Assembly: GCF_004193775.1 (NCBI RefSeq)
Contig: NC_041008.1
Location: 18,433,731 to 18,497,730 of the forward strand
From: Glycine soja
Taxonomy: Eukaryota > Streptophyta > Magnoliopsida > Fabales > Fabaceae
DNA: 64,000 nucleotides
Reading direction: 5' to 3'
Program-made: the position numbers and the translations under genes
In this document: piece by piece, positions 1 through 11,100 of the stretch
Layout of the letters: each line of letters starts with the position of its first letter
How positions within the stretch are numbered: the first letter of the stretch is position 1
Notes under the pieces: model-generated
What the model was told of the DNA's origin: nothing
What the model saw: the letters and a program-made list of their open reading frames with translations, nothing else
Database searches by the model: none

Positions 1-62
1 ATTTTGTATTTTGTCTATTTAATTACATGTTGCTTATTTGTTTTAGCTATATCTCAAAACAG

Positions 63-1383
63 GTACTTGCTGTTTCACGTGTAATGGTTGCTTGGCAACC
101 TATTGGTTTATCAATGGGCATCTATGATATGTGTCATAGGTATTCTTAGATAGCATGCTAGTATACTTCAACTAAAACATTCACTGCTAATCATTATTCT
201 AAAGTGAATTGAAATGTGTGTTTGTTATCTTTGCTAGGTACCTAAAGGAGAGGAAGCAATTTGGAGCACCATTAGCAGCTTTCCAAATCAGTCAACAAAA
301 ACTTGTTCAAATGCTAGGTAACATTCAAGCAATGATTCTTGTTGGTTGGCGTCTGTGCAAGTTGTACGAGAGTGGTAAAATGACTCCAGGTCATGCTAGC
401 TTGGGGAAGGTAATTCCTAACCACCTATTCACAAAATAAAAGAAAATCTCGCCATGTAATAAAAGCTTTATGTTGGCTACTTTGTTGTTGTTAATTGACG
501 TAGATAATTGATGATAAATTGTTAACCATATTTCAGTCGTGGATTACCCTGAGGGCAAGAGAAACAGCTGCCTTGGGGAGAGAATTGCTTGGTGGCAATG
601 GAATTTTGGCTGATTTTCTAGTGGCAAAGGTTCTCATGCCTAATTTCTTATTTGAAATTTATTTTGTTAAACCTCCTGTTGGATCTAGATTAAAATGGGG
701 CAATTTTAAATGGATTTTTAGGATATATTTCTAACTCCCTCACCAATAGGCCCAAGAATGAATTTGATTTATAAAAAAAGAAAATAAAAATGAATTAAAA
801 ATTAGCTCATGCTCTTAATTTTTATAAAAGCTTTTTTTATCTAATTTTTTCAAAAAAGTTAAAATGCATAAATTTATTATATTACACAGTATTCAAGTCC
901 CTCGTCACACCATAAATTTATTATACAAAGTATTCAAAGTACGATACAAATACCAAGGCTTAAATCATACCTCATGCAAGTGGCATCCCTAGTCCTCAAT
1001 ATATCATGACTACACGCAAACTGCCTCATAATATCATATAACTTTGTTATACAAAGTATTCAAGTCCCTCGTCACACCATAAAGAAGTCCTTTGGTCCTT
1101 GTTTTATTTGATTTGTTAGTGAAGGATTTAGTAGTCTATAATTAAACTTAAATAAAATGCAATTACTACTAGACATATTATTAGCACTTTTTTGTTGGGA
1201 CAGAAATATTATTTTGTTTCCTCACGTGTTTTCTGTCTTTCTTCTCTAATTTTGCAGGCATTCTGTGACATAGAACCTATCTACACCTTCGAAGGCACGT
1301 ATGACATCAACACCTTGGTTACAGGCAGGGAAGTTACTGGTTTTGCCAGCTTTAAGTCGGTTGCTCAGAAAAGTAGGCTGTGA
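63..1383 (+). CDS. ACX4: Acyl-CoA oxidase 4 (peroxisomal, short-chain), 3' part of gene
   Basis: Last four exons of a gene that begins left of the window: 63-139, 238-409, 537-629 and 1258-1383, each bounded by AG/GT and joining in frame. The protein reads through the acyl-CoA dehydrogenase/oxidase C-terminal helical domain, with the motifs [33 protein letters not shown] and [21 protein letters not shown], and ends in Ser-Arg-Leu, a type 1 peroxisomal targeting signal. These segments match plant ACX4, which carries out the first, FAD-dependent, H2O2-producing step of beta-oxidation on short-chain acyl-CoA and resembles acyl-CoA dehydrogenases more than other oxidases. Family knowledge gives the reaction; the sequence shows the fold motifs and the targeting tripeptide. 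No break is visible. It converges on the DOG1-domain gene, 0.84 kb away. Confidence 0.93.
885..1083. repeat. Direct repeats in last ACX4 intron
   Basis: A ~30-base sequence containing AGTATTCAAGTCCCTCGTC occurs at about 887-915 and again at 1053-1083, with a shorter third copy of its start near 925. It lies inside the 628-base last intron of ACX4. It may be the footprint of a small insertion or a local duplication; no coding content. Confidence 0.7.
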
Positions 1384-2220
1384 AAGTGTAAAATGTGTTC
1401 CTCTATGGACTAATAGACTTCGTTGGTTTATGTATTTATAATAATATGAATCGAATAACAATCCATAAGCATTAAATAATTATACAAATGTGTTAATAAC
1501 AAAGCAGGGAAATGAAAATTAATGATCTTGAGATATTCTTCCAGTCCATATCCACGCTTTCACTTCTGATAACTTGTAGATGCTGAATGTTTGAAACTGC
1601 TGCTTTAGCATTAGTTATTGTCCTGCTCTTGCTGTGTGAATGAACTTATGAACCCCCTGTGTTGAGGAAAGGGCCAAAAAGACCCCTTAGGGAGAAACCT
1701 ACTTTGATGCAATGTCAAAGTGTGTGGGATGTTGAAAAAGTAATTTTCAAGGTTCCACATCCTATACATCCATCCAAGTTCTTCACTAGAAAACATGTCT
1801 TAATATCACAAAAGAAAAATAAAATAATCCTTAGGTATCTACTACCTACTTACTATGGTAAATATAGCAACCAATTGAAATCTGGGGTAGCTGCTTGAGT
1901 GAAGAGATCCATGAGTGCTTGCCTCTATATCAGAGGTACAAATATATTGATGCTTTAGCCTCTAGATAAAAGCATGCATTGCATGGCCTTGTTTTGTTCA
2001 CCATTGTTGATTGCTCATTAAAGAAACTTCAGGTAGAGAGAAACAGCATTACCATCAAATGCTGAACATGCTCACTGCCCAATGCACATCATCCACCATC
2101 ATGATGCTAAAAGGCTTAAGGCCTATGCATGTATCCATCCTCCAACTCAAAGCAGTTCCCAAAAGACAAAAACCGAAAGCACCTTACATAAAAAGCCTTC
2201 ATATTCCCATGATTGACTTT
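1384..2220. other. Convergent intergenic gap
   Basis: Lies between the 3' ends of the acyl-CoA oxidase (+) and the DOG1-domain gene (-). It must hold both 3' UTRs. AT-rich with short ORFs only; I see no further gene or element. Confidence 0.6.
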
Positions 2221-2922
2221 TCACCCTTGGCCTCCATTCTGAGAATCCTTGTCCAAACCCCAAGACCTGATCCTGATCTGAAGCTCAGCCACAGCAACCA
2301 AGAATGAGACAATCTGAGCAGGTCTCAGTACCTGAAAAATCTTCAAAGATGTGTTTGTCCTTAAAGCATCTGCATTGGCCACAAGATTCTCCAATGTCTC
2401 TCTGAAAGTGCTTGGAACAGAAGAGCCCTCCTCTGCCATGAAGGACCTGCTGAAACACACCCTCCCATGGCTCCTTGCCATGTCCACTAGCGGTGGAGCT
2501 GCCACACTCTCATGAAGCTTGGCCAACTCATCATTGAGGGCTCTCTCCTTCACCTTGGTCTCTTGGTTCAGCAGACTCAACCTCTCCTTTTGTTCTTCTG
2601 ACAAATCCTCCAAAGCTGTGTTCACAACCTGAAAAGACACTCCTGGCTTGAACCCCCCAACCCAAAGAAAGGTTCTTTCCAATGAACTGAACCATGGTGG
2701 TGAGAAAACAAGAAGAACATTTTGGTGGGCAATCTTTGATTTCTCTTCAAAGTATTGTCCATAGTGGCAGATTACCCTGTTGATTAATTGCCTCACATCA
2801 TCATCATCCTGCATCTCCTGATAGTGTTGCTGAGCTGAGAGAAGCTCGTCAAGGTAACCTCTTTGGCGCACCATCCACCCTTGGAGAAATGCCTCAAATG
2901 AAGCAGCATTTGCATCAGTCAT
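2221..2922 (-). CDS. DOG1-domain protein (seed dormancy / TGA-factor-related family)
   Basis: Intronless 233-residue ORF read from 2922 to 2221. Near the N-terminus FEAFLQGWMVRQRGYLDELL, then PPWFSSLERTFLWVGGFKP (about residues 75-95) and FRETLENLVANADALRTNT (about 170-190) are the hallmark blocks of the DOG1 domain, which also forms the C-terminal half of TGA bZIP factors. There is no bZIP region here, so this is a stand-alone DOG1-like protein of usual length (about 220-290 aa). Family members bind heme or PP2C phosphatases and control seed dormancy; which subgroup this belongs to cannot be decided from sequence alone. The start Met at 2922 is the first in frame before the conserved FxxFLQGW block. 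A GA-rich stretch at 2931-3000 (CT-rich on the sense strand) probably marks its 5' UTR. Confidence 0.9.
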   Translation of the reverse strand: MTDANAASFEAFLQGWMVRQRGYLDELLSAQQHYQEMQDDDDVRQLINRVICHYGQYFEEKSKIAHQNVLLVFSPPWFSSLERTFLWVGGFKPGVSFQVVNTALEDLSEEQKERLSLLNQETKVKERALNDELAKLHESVAAPPLVDMARSHGRVCFSRSFMAEEGSSVPSTFRETLENLVANADALRTNTSLKIFQVLRPAQIVSFLVAVAELQIRIRSWGLDKDSQNGGQG

Positions 2923-4186
2923 CTATGTATTCAGGAGAGAGAGAGGGGGATAGAGGAAGGAAAATGGAGAATATGGTTGGAGGTGGTGCTTAGAACATGT
3001 GTTTCAAAGGGGTTCTTGGGAAAATGGGTTTCTTGCAATTGGTTATGGGAACTTGTTGGTTTGCTTAGGGTGGAAGCATTGTTTGGATGGGGCTTAGAAG
3101 GGAAGCCTAATGGCAAAAACAGAGTCATTTGGAACAAAACAGAGTGAGCGGTGTTCAGTTAGGGAAACAGAGAGATGATAGAAATAATGGGCGTTGGGAC
3201 TGGTTTCGGTGCAATTTGTCGGCACATGCTTGGTTTTGGAGGCAGGTGTTAATGCTAAAGAAGTGTGGTGAAATACATAATGTGGAAGAGGGGATGAGTT
3301 GTGGTTGAGGATTTTGATGAGTTGTGGTGTGGGGTTGGTTGTTCATTCATGTGAAGGTGCTCAATTATGGTGGGGGGGTGTTGGTATTTGGGATTTGGGT
3401 TTTTGGATTCATACTTGGTGCAAGGATTAATCAATTGACATGGTGACACATGGAAAGGCCATGCTACCTTAAGGTGCCATCTTAGTTTACACTATTGATT
3501 TCATGACAAGTAAGACAGAGAAGTGCAGAAATGAAGCCAAGTAAGATAGAGAAGTGACACAGATTTTTTGATCTGGCAGGCTGTAAGGGTGAATAAAGAA
3601 TCTTATGCTACCACACCACTAAGCAAGCAAGCCAGAATTTTTCACTTTTTGAAAATATGCAAATTGAGACTATTAAGAGAGCAATAACTATATTATACTC
3701 TTACAAATAAAATTAAAAAGAATTACTTTGCATGGTGAAAAGGGTAATATCCTAAAATGTAATTACATCATTTTGACTCCAACCGTTGCTGTCATGCATT
3801 TTAGTTCTGCATTTTGTTAATGCACCTCAGTTTCTTTTGACATATGTTGATGCACATGAATAGTACTAGTTATATTATCTGATATATAACGGTTTGTTAT
3901 ATTAATAACGCATGACCTCTATTCAAACCTTTTTATTCAGACAACGTTACATTACTAGATATTTTATTTTCTTGGCGGTGACACATGAAAATAATTAATG
4001 GACGCGCTAGTTGTTACTAGAGCGTTTAAAAGTAAGTTTTATAAAGGTAAAAAACTCTGCATGTTGCCAACACAACACTACACCCCTTTATTATAAGGAC
4101 CGTCTAATCCACTTAGATTCTCTGCTGAAAGTCTGTTCTATGCTTTCTTCTGGGGTCAAACATCGTTATGAGTGTACATTTTCTGC
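2923..4186. other. Upstream region of the DOG1-domain gene
   Basis: Presumed promoter and 5' UTR of the minus-strand DOG1-domain gene, followed by AT-rich DNA. Short ORFs here have no recognisable family. No gene seen. Confidence 0.5.
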
Positions 4187-4877
4187 AGTAAAATGATACA
4201 ATATTTAGAGAAGTAACTTAATTATTGATCATTGATCAATGTAAGACTTGGACTATAGATGTGACCATATTAATTTTTTATAATATTCATAATTATAATA
4301 CTGCATCAAATTCTCTTGCTAAAAAAAGTTAGTATAACTCCAATTATCAATTTTGTGTTTTTTTATGAAGAACAAATTATATGAGAACCACAAGTATTTT
4401 TTTTCTTTAAATTTGAAGTGCAAATAGTTGCTGTCATTTGGCATGCAACTTCTTTATGTAGTAGTGCCGCTTTTTGAATAGTAACAAGAGTTTTATGTGA
4501 TTTGGGAATGTTGTATTTTCCTAGTAGGATGCATCTTGTATTCTGCTTGTGTGTGGTGGTGGGGTGGGGGATAGAGTGGATGTAGTGGTGGTGGTGTCTT
4601 TTGCCTATAGGTGTTAATTGAATCATTCATGTCTTCATGATACGTTTGCTCGACGCATTTTTTTTAATGCTTGTGGTTTCTCTTATAACTTGTTCTTTAT
4701 TAAGAAAACACATAATTGATAATTGGAATTATGCTTAATTTTGGTTTAGCAAGAGGAGAGTTTGGTGCAGTATTTTAATTATGAATATTATAAAAAAAAT
4801 TGTTGTGACCAAGTGTACAGTTTAAGTTTTTATATTGACCAATAATTAAGTTGTTACAAATATTGTATCATTTTACT
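4187..4877. mobile_element. Foldback (long-TIR) element 1
   Basis: Two arms of about 190 bases, roughly 4187-4375 and 4690-4877, are imperfect inverted copies. Both ends begin AGTAAAATGATACAATATTT read inward, and the arms share the pattern around TTATAATATTCATAATTA and the block near ATTCCAATTATCAATT. The ~310-base middle has no coding content. I see no clear target-site duplication, so the superfamily is open (MULE-like MITE or old foldback). Confidence 0.75.
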
Positions 4878-4932
4878 CGAGAGGATCTATTCTCCAATTG
4901 TATAAGTAGTTTTTCTCCTCTTTTTTTTTCTT

Positions 4933-5428
4933 TCCATGTACAGTTAACAATAGGTATATGACCATCTTTAACAGTGGTTCTTATATAGGTTCTTAAGTTA
5001 AGAATTAGTTTTTATTTTATTTTTTCCATTAGAGATGGTTGAAGTGACATCTAATTGTATAACTAATTCTTTTATAAGAGCATCTCCAATCATATAATCT
5101 TATTTGGGTACTTAACTTCTCTTAAGTGAATTCTTTGTTGATATATAAGTTTTGAGACAATAATATGTTATTTTAAACTTCAATGCTAAAAGTTCTTAAT
5201 TTTTTTAATTAAAATCTGTTTATGTTCCTCCCTCCTTCTAAGTTGATTTTCTAAACAATTTGACAAAGACTTTATTCTTATAGGTTTTTATAGAAGAACC
5301 AGTTCTATACTTGAATGCCATTTCAATCATCTTCAATGGGAGAAAAAAAAACCAATTCTTGACTTAAGAATCCTTACAAAAACCACCGTTAAAGATGATC
5401 TTATAACTATCGTTAACTATATAGGGAA
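4933..5428. mobile_element. Foldback element 2, arms interleaved with element 3
   Basis: Left arm about 4933-5054 and right arm about 5305-5428 are inverted copies, sharing GTTAAC(A/G)ATAG, ATCTTTAAC(A/G)GTGGTT and TTCTTAAGT(T/C)AAGAATT. The space between the arms is not empty: it contains the left arm of the next element. No ORF. Confidence 0.7.
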
Positions 5429-5673
5429 AGAGGAAAAGAGGGGGCAACTGCCTAATACCAATGCTTTGCCCCAAAGAAAAGTATAGAACAAACTTTCTGC
5501 ATAGAAAGAGGGAGGAAAGTATATAGATTTTAATTAAAAATAAAGTTAAAAACTTTTATCATTGGAGTGAAAATTAATAAATTATCTTAAAACTTATGTG
5601 TCAACGAAAAAGTTCACTTAAGAGATTTTAAAAACCTAAATGAGGTTCTATGGTTCGAGATGCTCTAATCATT
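5070..5673. mobile_element. Foldback element 3, AGAGCATCTC family MITE
   Basis: Left arm about 5070-5231 and right arm about 5509-5673 are inverted copies sharing TAGAGCATCTC/AAGAGCATCTC, CTCTTAAGTGAA and TTAATTAAAATCT. The sequence AGAGCATCTCCAA is typical of plant MITE ends. Its arms alternate with those of the preceding element rather than nesting. Confidence 0.7.
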
Positions 5674-6189
5674 AACAGAGAAAAAAAAAACCAACTTTGA
5701 CATGGAGACATTGCTTTGCAGCAGCAGATCATCGAAAAATTAACATATTCAAGAGATTGTGTAAACCATGGCAAGTTGTTGCCGTAAAGTTTCAGGTGAT
5801 TTCTTTTTGTAATTTTTTTTTCCTATTTACACATCTCATTTTTTATAATAATGTCCTTATTAGTGAGTGTAGTTTTATTGTTCCCGAATTTAAATTTTCT
5901 TATTCTATTTGTTTATTTCAGAATTAAACTTTCAAAAGTTTTTTTTATATTTTAGAATTAAATTTATGGAAGTTTATTTGTTACACATTTTGAAAATATG
6001 TTTTTTGAAATTCATTTGTATAGTTGTGGAAATATAATTAAAAATAAATAGACCTATGGAAGTTTAATTTCACACATAGCAGGTAAAAAAAAGTTGGATC
6101 CATTTTTATTTTTAACTTTCACACATATATCTTTCTCAAAAGACAATTTTATTTGGAGCTTAATCACAGTAAGGTTGCTCCCTCTTTTT

Positions 6190-6684
6190 GCATGCTATGA
6201 TCTTGTCTTTTTCTCTAACTAATTGTCTTTAACCATCTCTCTCTATGCTAATAATTGTCAAATATTTTTATCCTTTTCTTATTTTTTTCTCCTTGCATTT
6301 GTGTGCCTTCTTGTTGGCTTGAATTTTTTGCACATATTAGAACTTAAACAGATACCATTAATATCATATAACTCCAAATTCTATTTGTCATTTTACATTA
6401 TGCCTTGACAAATAATAACAATTCTAACCATTGGATCAAGGAATTATTAAACCATAACCGATAAAATTTGAAGTTACATAACATTAGTAATATCCGTTCA
6501 AGTTCTAATATGTGCAACTGATAAACACAAAATTCAAACTAATTAGGAAACGAACAAATGCAAGGGGAGAAAAATGTAAGGGGAGAAAAATAAGAAAAAA
6601 GATCAAAACATTTTGACAATTAGTGACATGTGGAGAGATGATTAAAGATAGTTAGTTAGAGAAAAAAGACAAGATCATAGCATG
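6190..6684. mobile_element. Foldback element 4
   Basis: Arms of about 190-200 bases (6190-6380 and 6468-6684) are inverted copies, ending CATGCTATGATCTTGTC on the left and its complement on the right, and sharing ATTGTCAAA, CTTGCATTTG and GCACATATTAGAACTT. The short centre near 6400 is single-copy. No ORF; probably a non-autonomous TIR element. Confidence 0.75.
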
Positions 6685-6794
6685 TAATAACTACAAAGGC
6701 AAATACTGTGGGTGAGCAGGAGCCATTGGACGTTTCAGATATAAGAGGGTTTCAACTTTCAAGTTTATTTATCCATTTTGGGGAATTACTTTGC

Positions 6795-7350
6795 GCATCT
6801 AACTTCATTTTTTACACCCAACAATTTTTTAATTTTTTTTCTAAAATTACCCCTTTTTAAAAACATACATATGATTCTTACGGAGTAAGAATCATACGAA
6901 TTGCAATATGTATGAATCTTTCATATGAATTCGCGATCCGTAATGGCGAATCCATAAGGCCATTACCTACTCCACCTCCACCTCACCAACTCTGCTACAC
7001 CATCTCCTCCGCGTTGCACCACCACCACCTCCTTGCCACCACATCGCCCTTCGCTCCAACCTCCAACGTGCCGCAGCACCACCACCTCCTTCATGGCATC
7101 GCCTTCCCTCTAGTCTCGCCCAGTGGCATCGCCATGCTGAAGTTGCGCAAGGCTATTGAGATCCTCGTGATGGCGTTGGTTAGGGAGGGGGAGGGAGTGG
7201 GCATGGTTGTCACCGCCAACCTTGCTATAGAGGTCCATGGCCTTACGGATTGACAATCCCTATAGGTTATACGTAAGAATGTTTTTGATTTTTCACCCTA
7301 AATGCTAGGTGTACAAGAACAAATGTTGGGTGTAGGAAGAAAAAGCCTCC
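6795..7350. mobile_element. Possible degenerate foldback element with GC-rich core
   Basis: TACACCCAACA near 6811 and TGTTGGGTGTA near 7324 form weak inverted ends around a core (6940-7250) that is clearly richer in C and G than its surroundings. A short perfect hairpin GATTCTTAC/GTAAGAATC sits at about 6871-6890. The 113-codon ORF over the core is Pro/His-rich low-complexity and does not look like a gene. Could be an element carrying a captured fragment. Confidence 0.35.
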
Positions 7351-8150
7351 ATTTTGGCGTCTCTCCGTTGGCTTAATGTTCTTTCATACTGTTGGCTATT
7401 CATGGTGAATATTAGCTACACAATGACACCTAATAAGTTACTTCCTTAAGCTATGTTTGAATCTAAAGTAAAAACGTACTTTTAGAAATTTTAATGTACA
7501 TTTTCAAATTCCAAACATGAAATTAAAAAAAAGGAAAAAAATTATTGCTTTAGAAGTAAAAATACTTTCTAAGTTCTCTCAACAATATCTAAACATGCAC
7601 TTCTCAGTTATGAGATCATAAGCAGAAGGTGGATAAATCTTTTTCTCTTATGCCCTTCCAGTTATTCATAAAAGTTGAGTATGGTTAATTGAGATTAAAT
7701 TTAAAATAAGAATTATTTTACACTTGTTTAATACAAAAACGTGGTCATTCGAAATGTAGCCAAAATCATTCATGTCTCATCCAATCCGTTTGATCATTAC
7801 TATGGATCAATTGAGTTGAAAGTAAAATTTACACCATCAATAAAATACTACTTATGAATTTTCATCATAACCCTTTGAATCTTGAAACTTTGAGAAACAA
7901 TAATTTTGTTTTTCGTTTTTGCCAAACTTAGACTTCTCTACCCCTTTATTTGTTGATTTTAACCAACAGATGGACAATTCAATAGACAGGTGAGTGGCCA
8001 TACATGTAATAACTAATATCAAGTTCATAGATAACAACTACCTATCTGAAAACAAAATATTGAACAACATAAGCATCATCATACTTACAATCTCTTGAAT
8101 GAGATCATACAAATTTTTTGCGTTTGGTTCAAAAGGCTAGTGAATTTGTA
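7351..8150. other. Intergenic, 3' flank of the SAC gene
   Basis: AT-rich, with no ORF that resembles a known family. Must include the 3' UTR of the minus-strand SAC gene, whose stop codon is at 8151-8153. Confidence 0.5.
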
Positions 8151-11100
8151 TCACAAGAGACCACACAAACGGGGTCTTGAGCAGAAATGTCTTCCATTAG
8201 CTTTGACAATTGCCATGACACCAGCAGTTATTCCAGCACAGAGTACAGAAGACACATAATGCTGTGTATTTCGGCCCGCTAAAAAATAAACAAGAAAAAT
8301 AGAAAATTGAGGAAAGAAAAGAAAAGCATCAAGGACCCTTTGTTCAGATAGAAGAAACAAAATTATATACCTTGCTGAAGAGTGAAGGTTGTTGCTGTCA
8401 AACCTCCAATTATCAAAGCTGATGCCACAGGCAGGTACTGCATGTTTGCAGTTTTCCACAAAATATGTCAATACCACTGATAATTTGTCTTATAAGCCAT
8501 TTAAAAAGATTTGGTGTGATGTAATTATCTATGTCCACAATTTAAATTTACATGTGCTGAAACGGCTTGTCAAGAATTTGGTAATTTGTATTCTTCCTGT
8601 AGTTAATTACACTGAAGAATGCATAATGCAACAATTTGTATTTATCATAAAATCAGAACTGCTCCTTGGCTAGATGCCTTTTTCAACTAGGTAGAAACAG
8701 CTGCGTGGATCAAACAACACCACAATCCATTGAAGTCAACCATGATCTCCAGAAACTAAAACAGCTTCTACATTATTGCATCCCCATCTCTGTTTGGGTA
8801 CCAGGGGAGATTATTGGACATCCTAGATGACAAGGTCCTTAATCCCACTGGCTCCTTTTTTCCCCAATCAAGTAAAGGTTGGCTCATTTTATTTTTCAAT
8901 TCATTACAGCTTTCCGGGATTGTGAGGGGTGGTAGAAAATAGAAAGACGAGGCATTGAAGCTACTTACCGTTAGAGGTTCAAAGTTATTCGACCGGAAAG
9001 GAGAAGGAACGTTTCTGCTGACATTATAGTGACCACTTATCAAATCCAGGGCATCCTGAAAAAGATATGAAACTTATTAAATACTTTGAGACCAAGTTCC
9101 CTTTATTTAAACGAGTGGTAAGAATTATGCACATAAATGAACTTGCCTGCCGAATCCCATCCTGGAAGTTATTCAAGTAATATCGGGAAAGTGCACTCAT
9201 CCCATCTTTAATCATTCCAGTTATTGTTTGTTTCCCATATCTGCACCATATTTCCAAAACGAACCAGTATCACAGAAGGGAAACATAGCAATATAGGACT
9301 TTCAGGACCAAAAATTTCATACCTAACTAAGTCCCCCTTGAGTGCATGAGTTCCAGCATACTCGAGACTTATCTCATCACCTTGGTCTGCCCACACTAAA
9401 TAAAATAAACAGAGCTCAAATAAGCAGGGCAATAATTCACAAAGAATGGAAGAACTTATATAGAAATTCCATACATATTCTAAATTTTCCATATTCCTCT
9501 TCAAACATGGAAATGCACTCAGAGGAAGTCAGCGCTTCAATCCTCTGCAACTGAAGATTTAATGACTTCTGGGCCAGATAACACTAAAAACAACATAAAG
9601 ATAGTCATGTAACCGGACATATTACACATATCCAAACACGAGGACAATCAGACAAGGATTAAGAAAAGAACAAGTCCAAGCATTCAATTAATCCCTTATC
9701 AACAAACCTGAGTAACATTTGTTCGATCAAGGGAATCAATGCAGTTTACTCTGACAAGTCCTCTCTGCTCCTCTAGTATATTTCCTTGTCTATCTATCAA
9801 GAAGTATCTGCTCAGCTGAAATAGCAATAATTAAAAATCTGAATTATAGATTTGCCAGTATACCTAGATTGTGGCAACTAGCTATTGCATTTGTATAAAT
9901 ACTTAATTTTTTCCCATTACCTTTGTTTTTCAAAATCCTCCGAGATTTGATCATAGAGGATTTTCAGATTATCAAAGTTTGAGCTCCCACAGTAGTGATG
10001 AAAATCAAAAGGCACATATCTGCCATAATCCGTTGTTATAAAAATAAAGTTAAAAGAAAAAGGAAACAATGACACACAATAATCATATTCATATCAAGCA
10101 CACTGAAACAGCTTAAGCTATAATACAGCCAAGGCAAACTTAATAGTTAATGGATGTAAAATAAGGTTGCAAACAAAAAATATGTTTAAATAAATTATCA
10201 CCTCACATTTTGCTGATTTTGCATTTCAGCAGCATATGCTGCACTTAATTGACCTTCTTCACCATGCTACAACAGTAAAATTAACAAGAAATTGCTTAAA
10301 ATAATACACACAAAGTAACAACTAAGAAGCACTTAAAAGGGAACTTAGTAGTGGAGATTGGCTATTATTATATCCTTAAGGACATGCTAACCAAACTCAA
10401 CCAAACCATAGCCTCAATTTCCCTACGTAAAATTTTGGGGATGAGAAAAGGGATACTGAAAAAGAAAAAATCTTCAAATTTAAAAACCAAACACATTTTT
10501 ACTCAACCATGAATATCCTTGCCTCCAAAGCATCAAGAAGATGCTATGTATCTCTGGACTCGTGGTAAATCTGAAAAATAAATTTGTGACAAATTCGTTG
10601 CTTAAAGTAGAAAGAGAGCAGAAAGAAACCATACTTTATCAGTAAGATCAAGTGCTACTATCTCTCCATATCTTTGCATGAGATCATGGAAATGACGCTC
10701 CACAATCTTGGGCTAGAGTAGGAGTGGATGGGGAAAAAAAAAAGAACATGTATTAATGTACATTTCATGATAAAACCATTAAAATGCTGGAAAAATTGAG
10801 AATAGAAGTATACTGTTTCCTCATGACTAATAACCCTAAGGTGCGGTTTATAGCTTAGATCAACAATCTGCTCCCACAAAAGGGGAATTGAACCTCGAGC
10901 CTGTGAAACAATCAATTGGAGTACAAATCAAAATTTGGGAGACGAAACATTGATATTTGCAGATAAAAGATGTTATATGGTACTAGGATACCAAATTCTC
11001 ATTAACCTCTCTCTCACCTATAACATCCCATTTTTTTCATAAAATAAATTAAAAATGATTTTATTTAAAAATAAATAGAGTTTTAGAAAAATAATAAGGT

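Noticed and set aside
6912..7253. 113-codon ORF rich in Pro and His
   Set aside because: Low-complexity composition within a repeat-like segment; no domain or gene structure.
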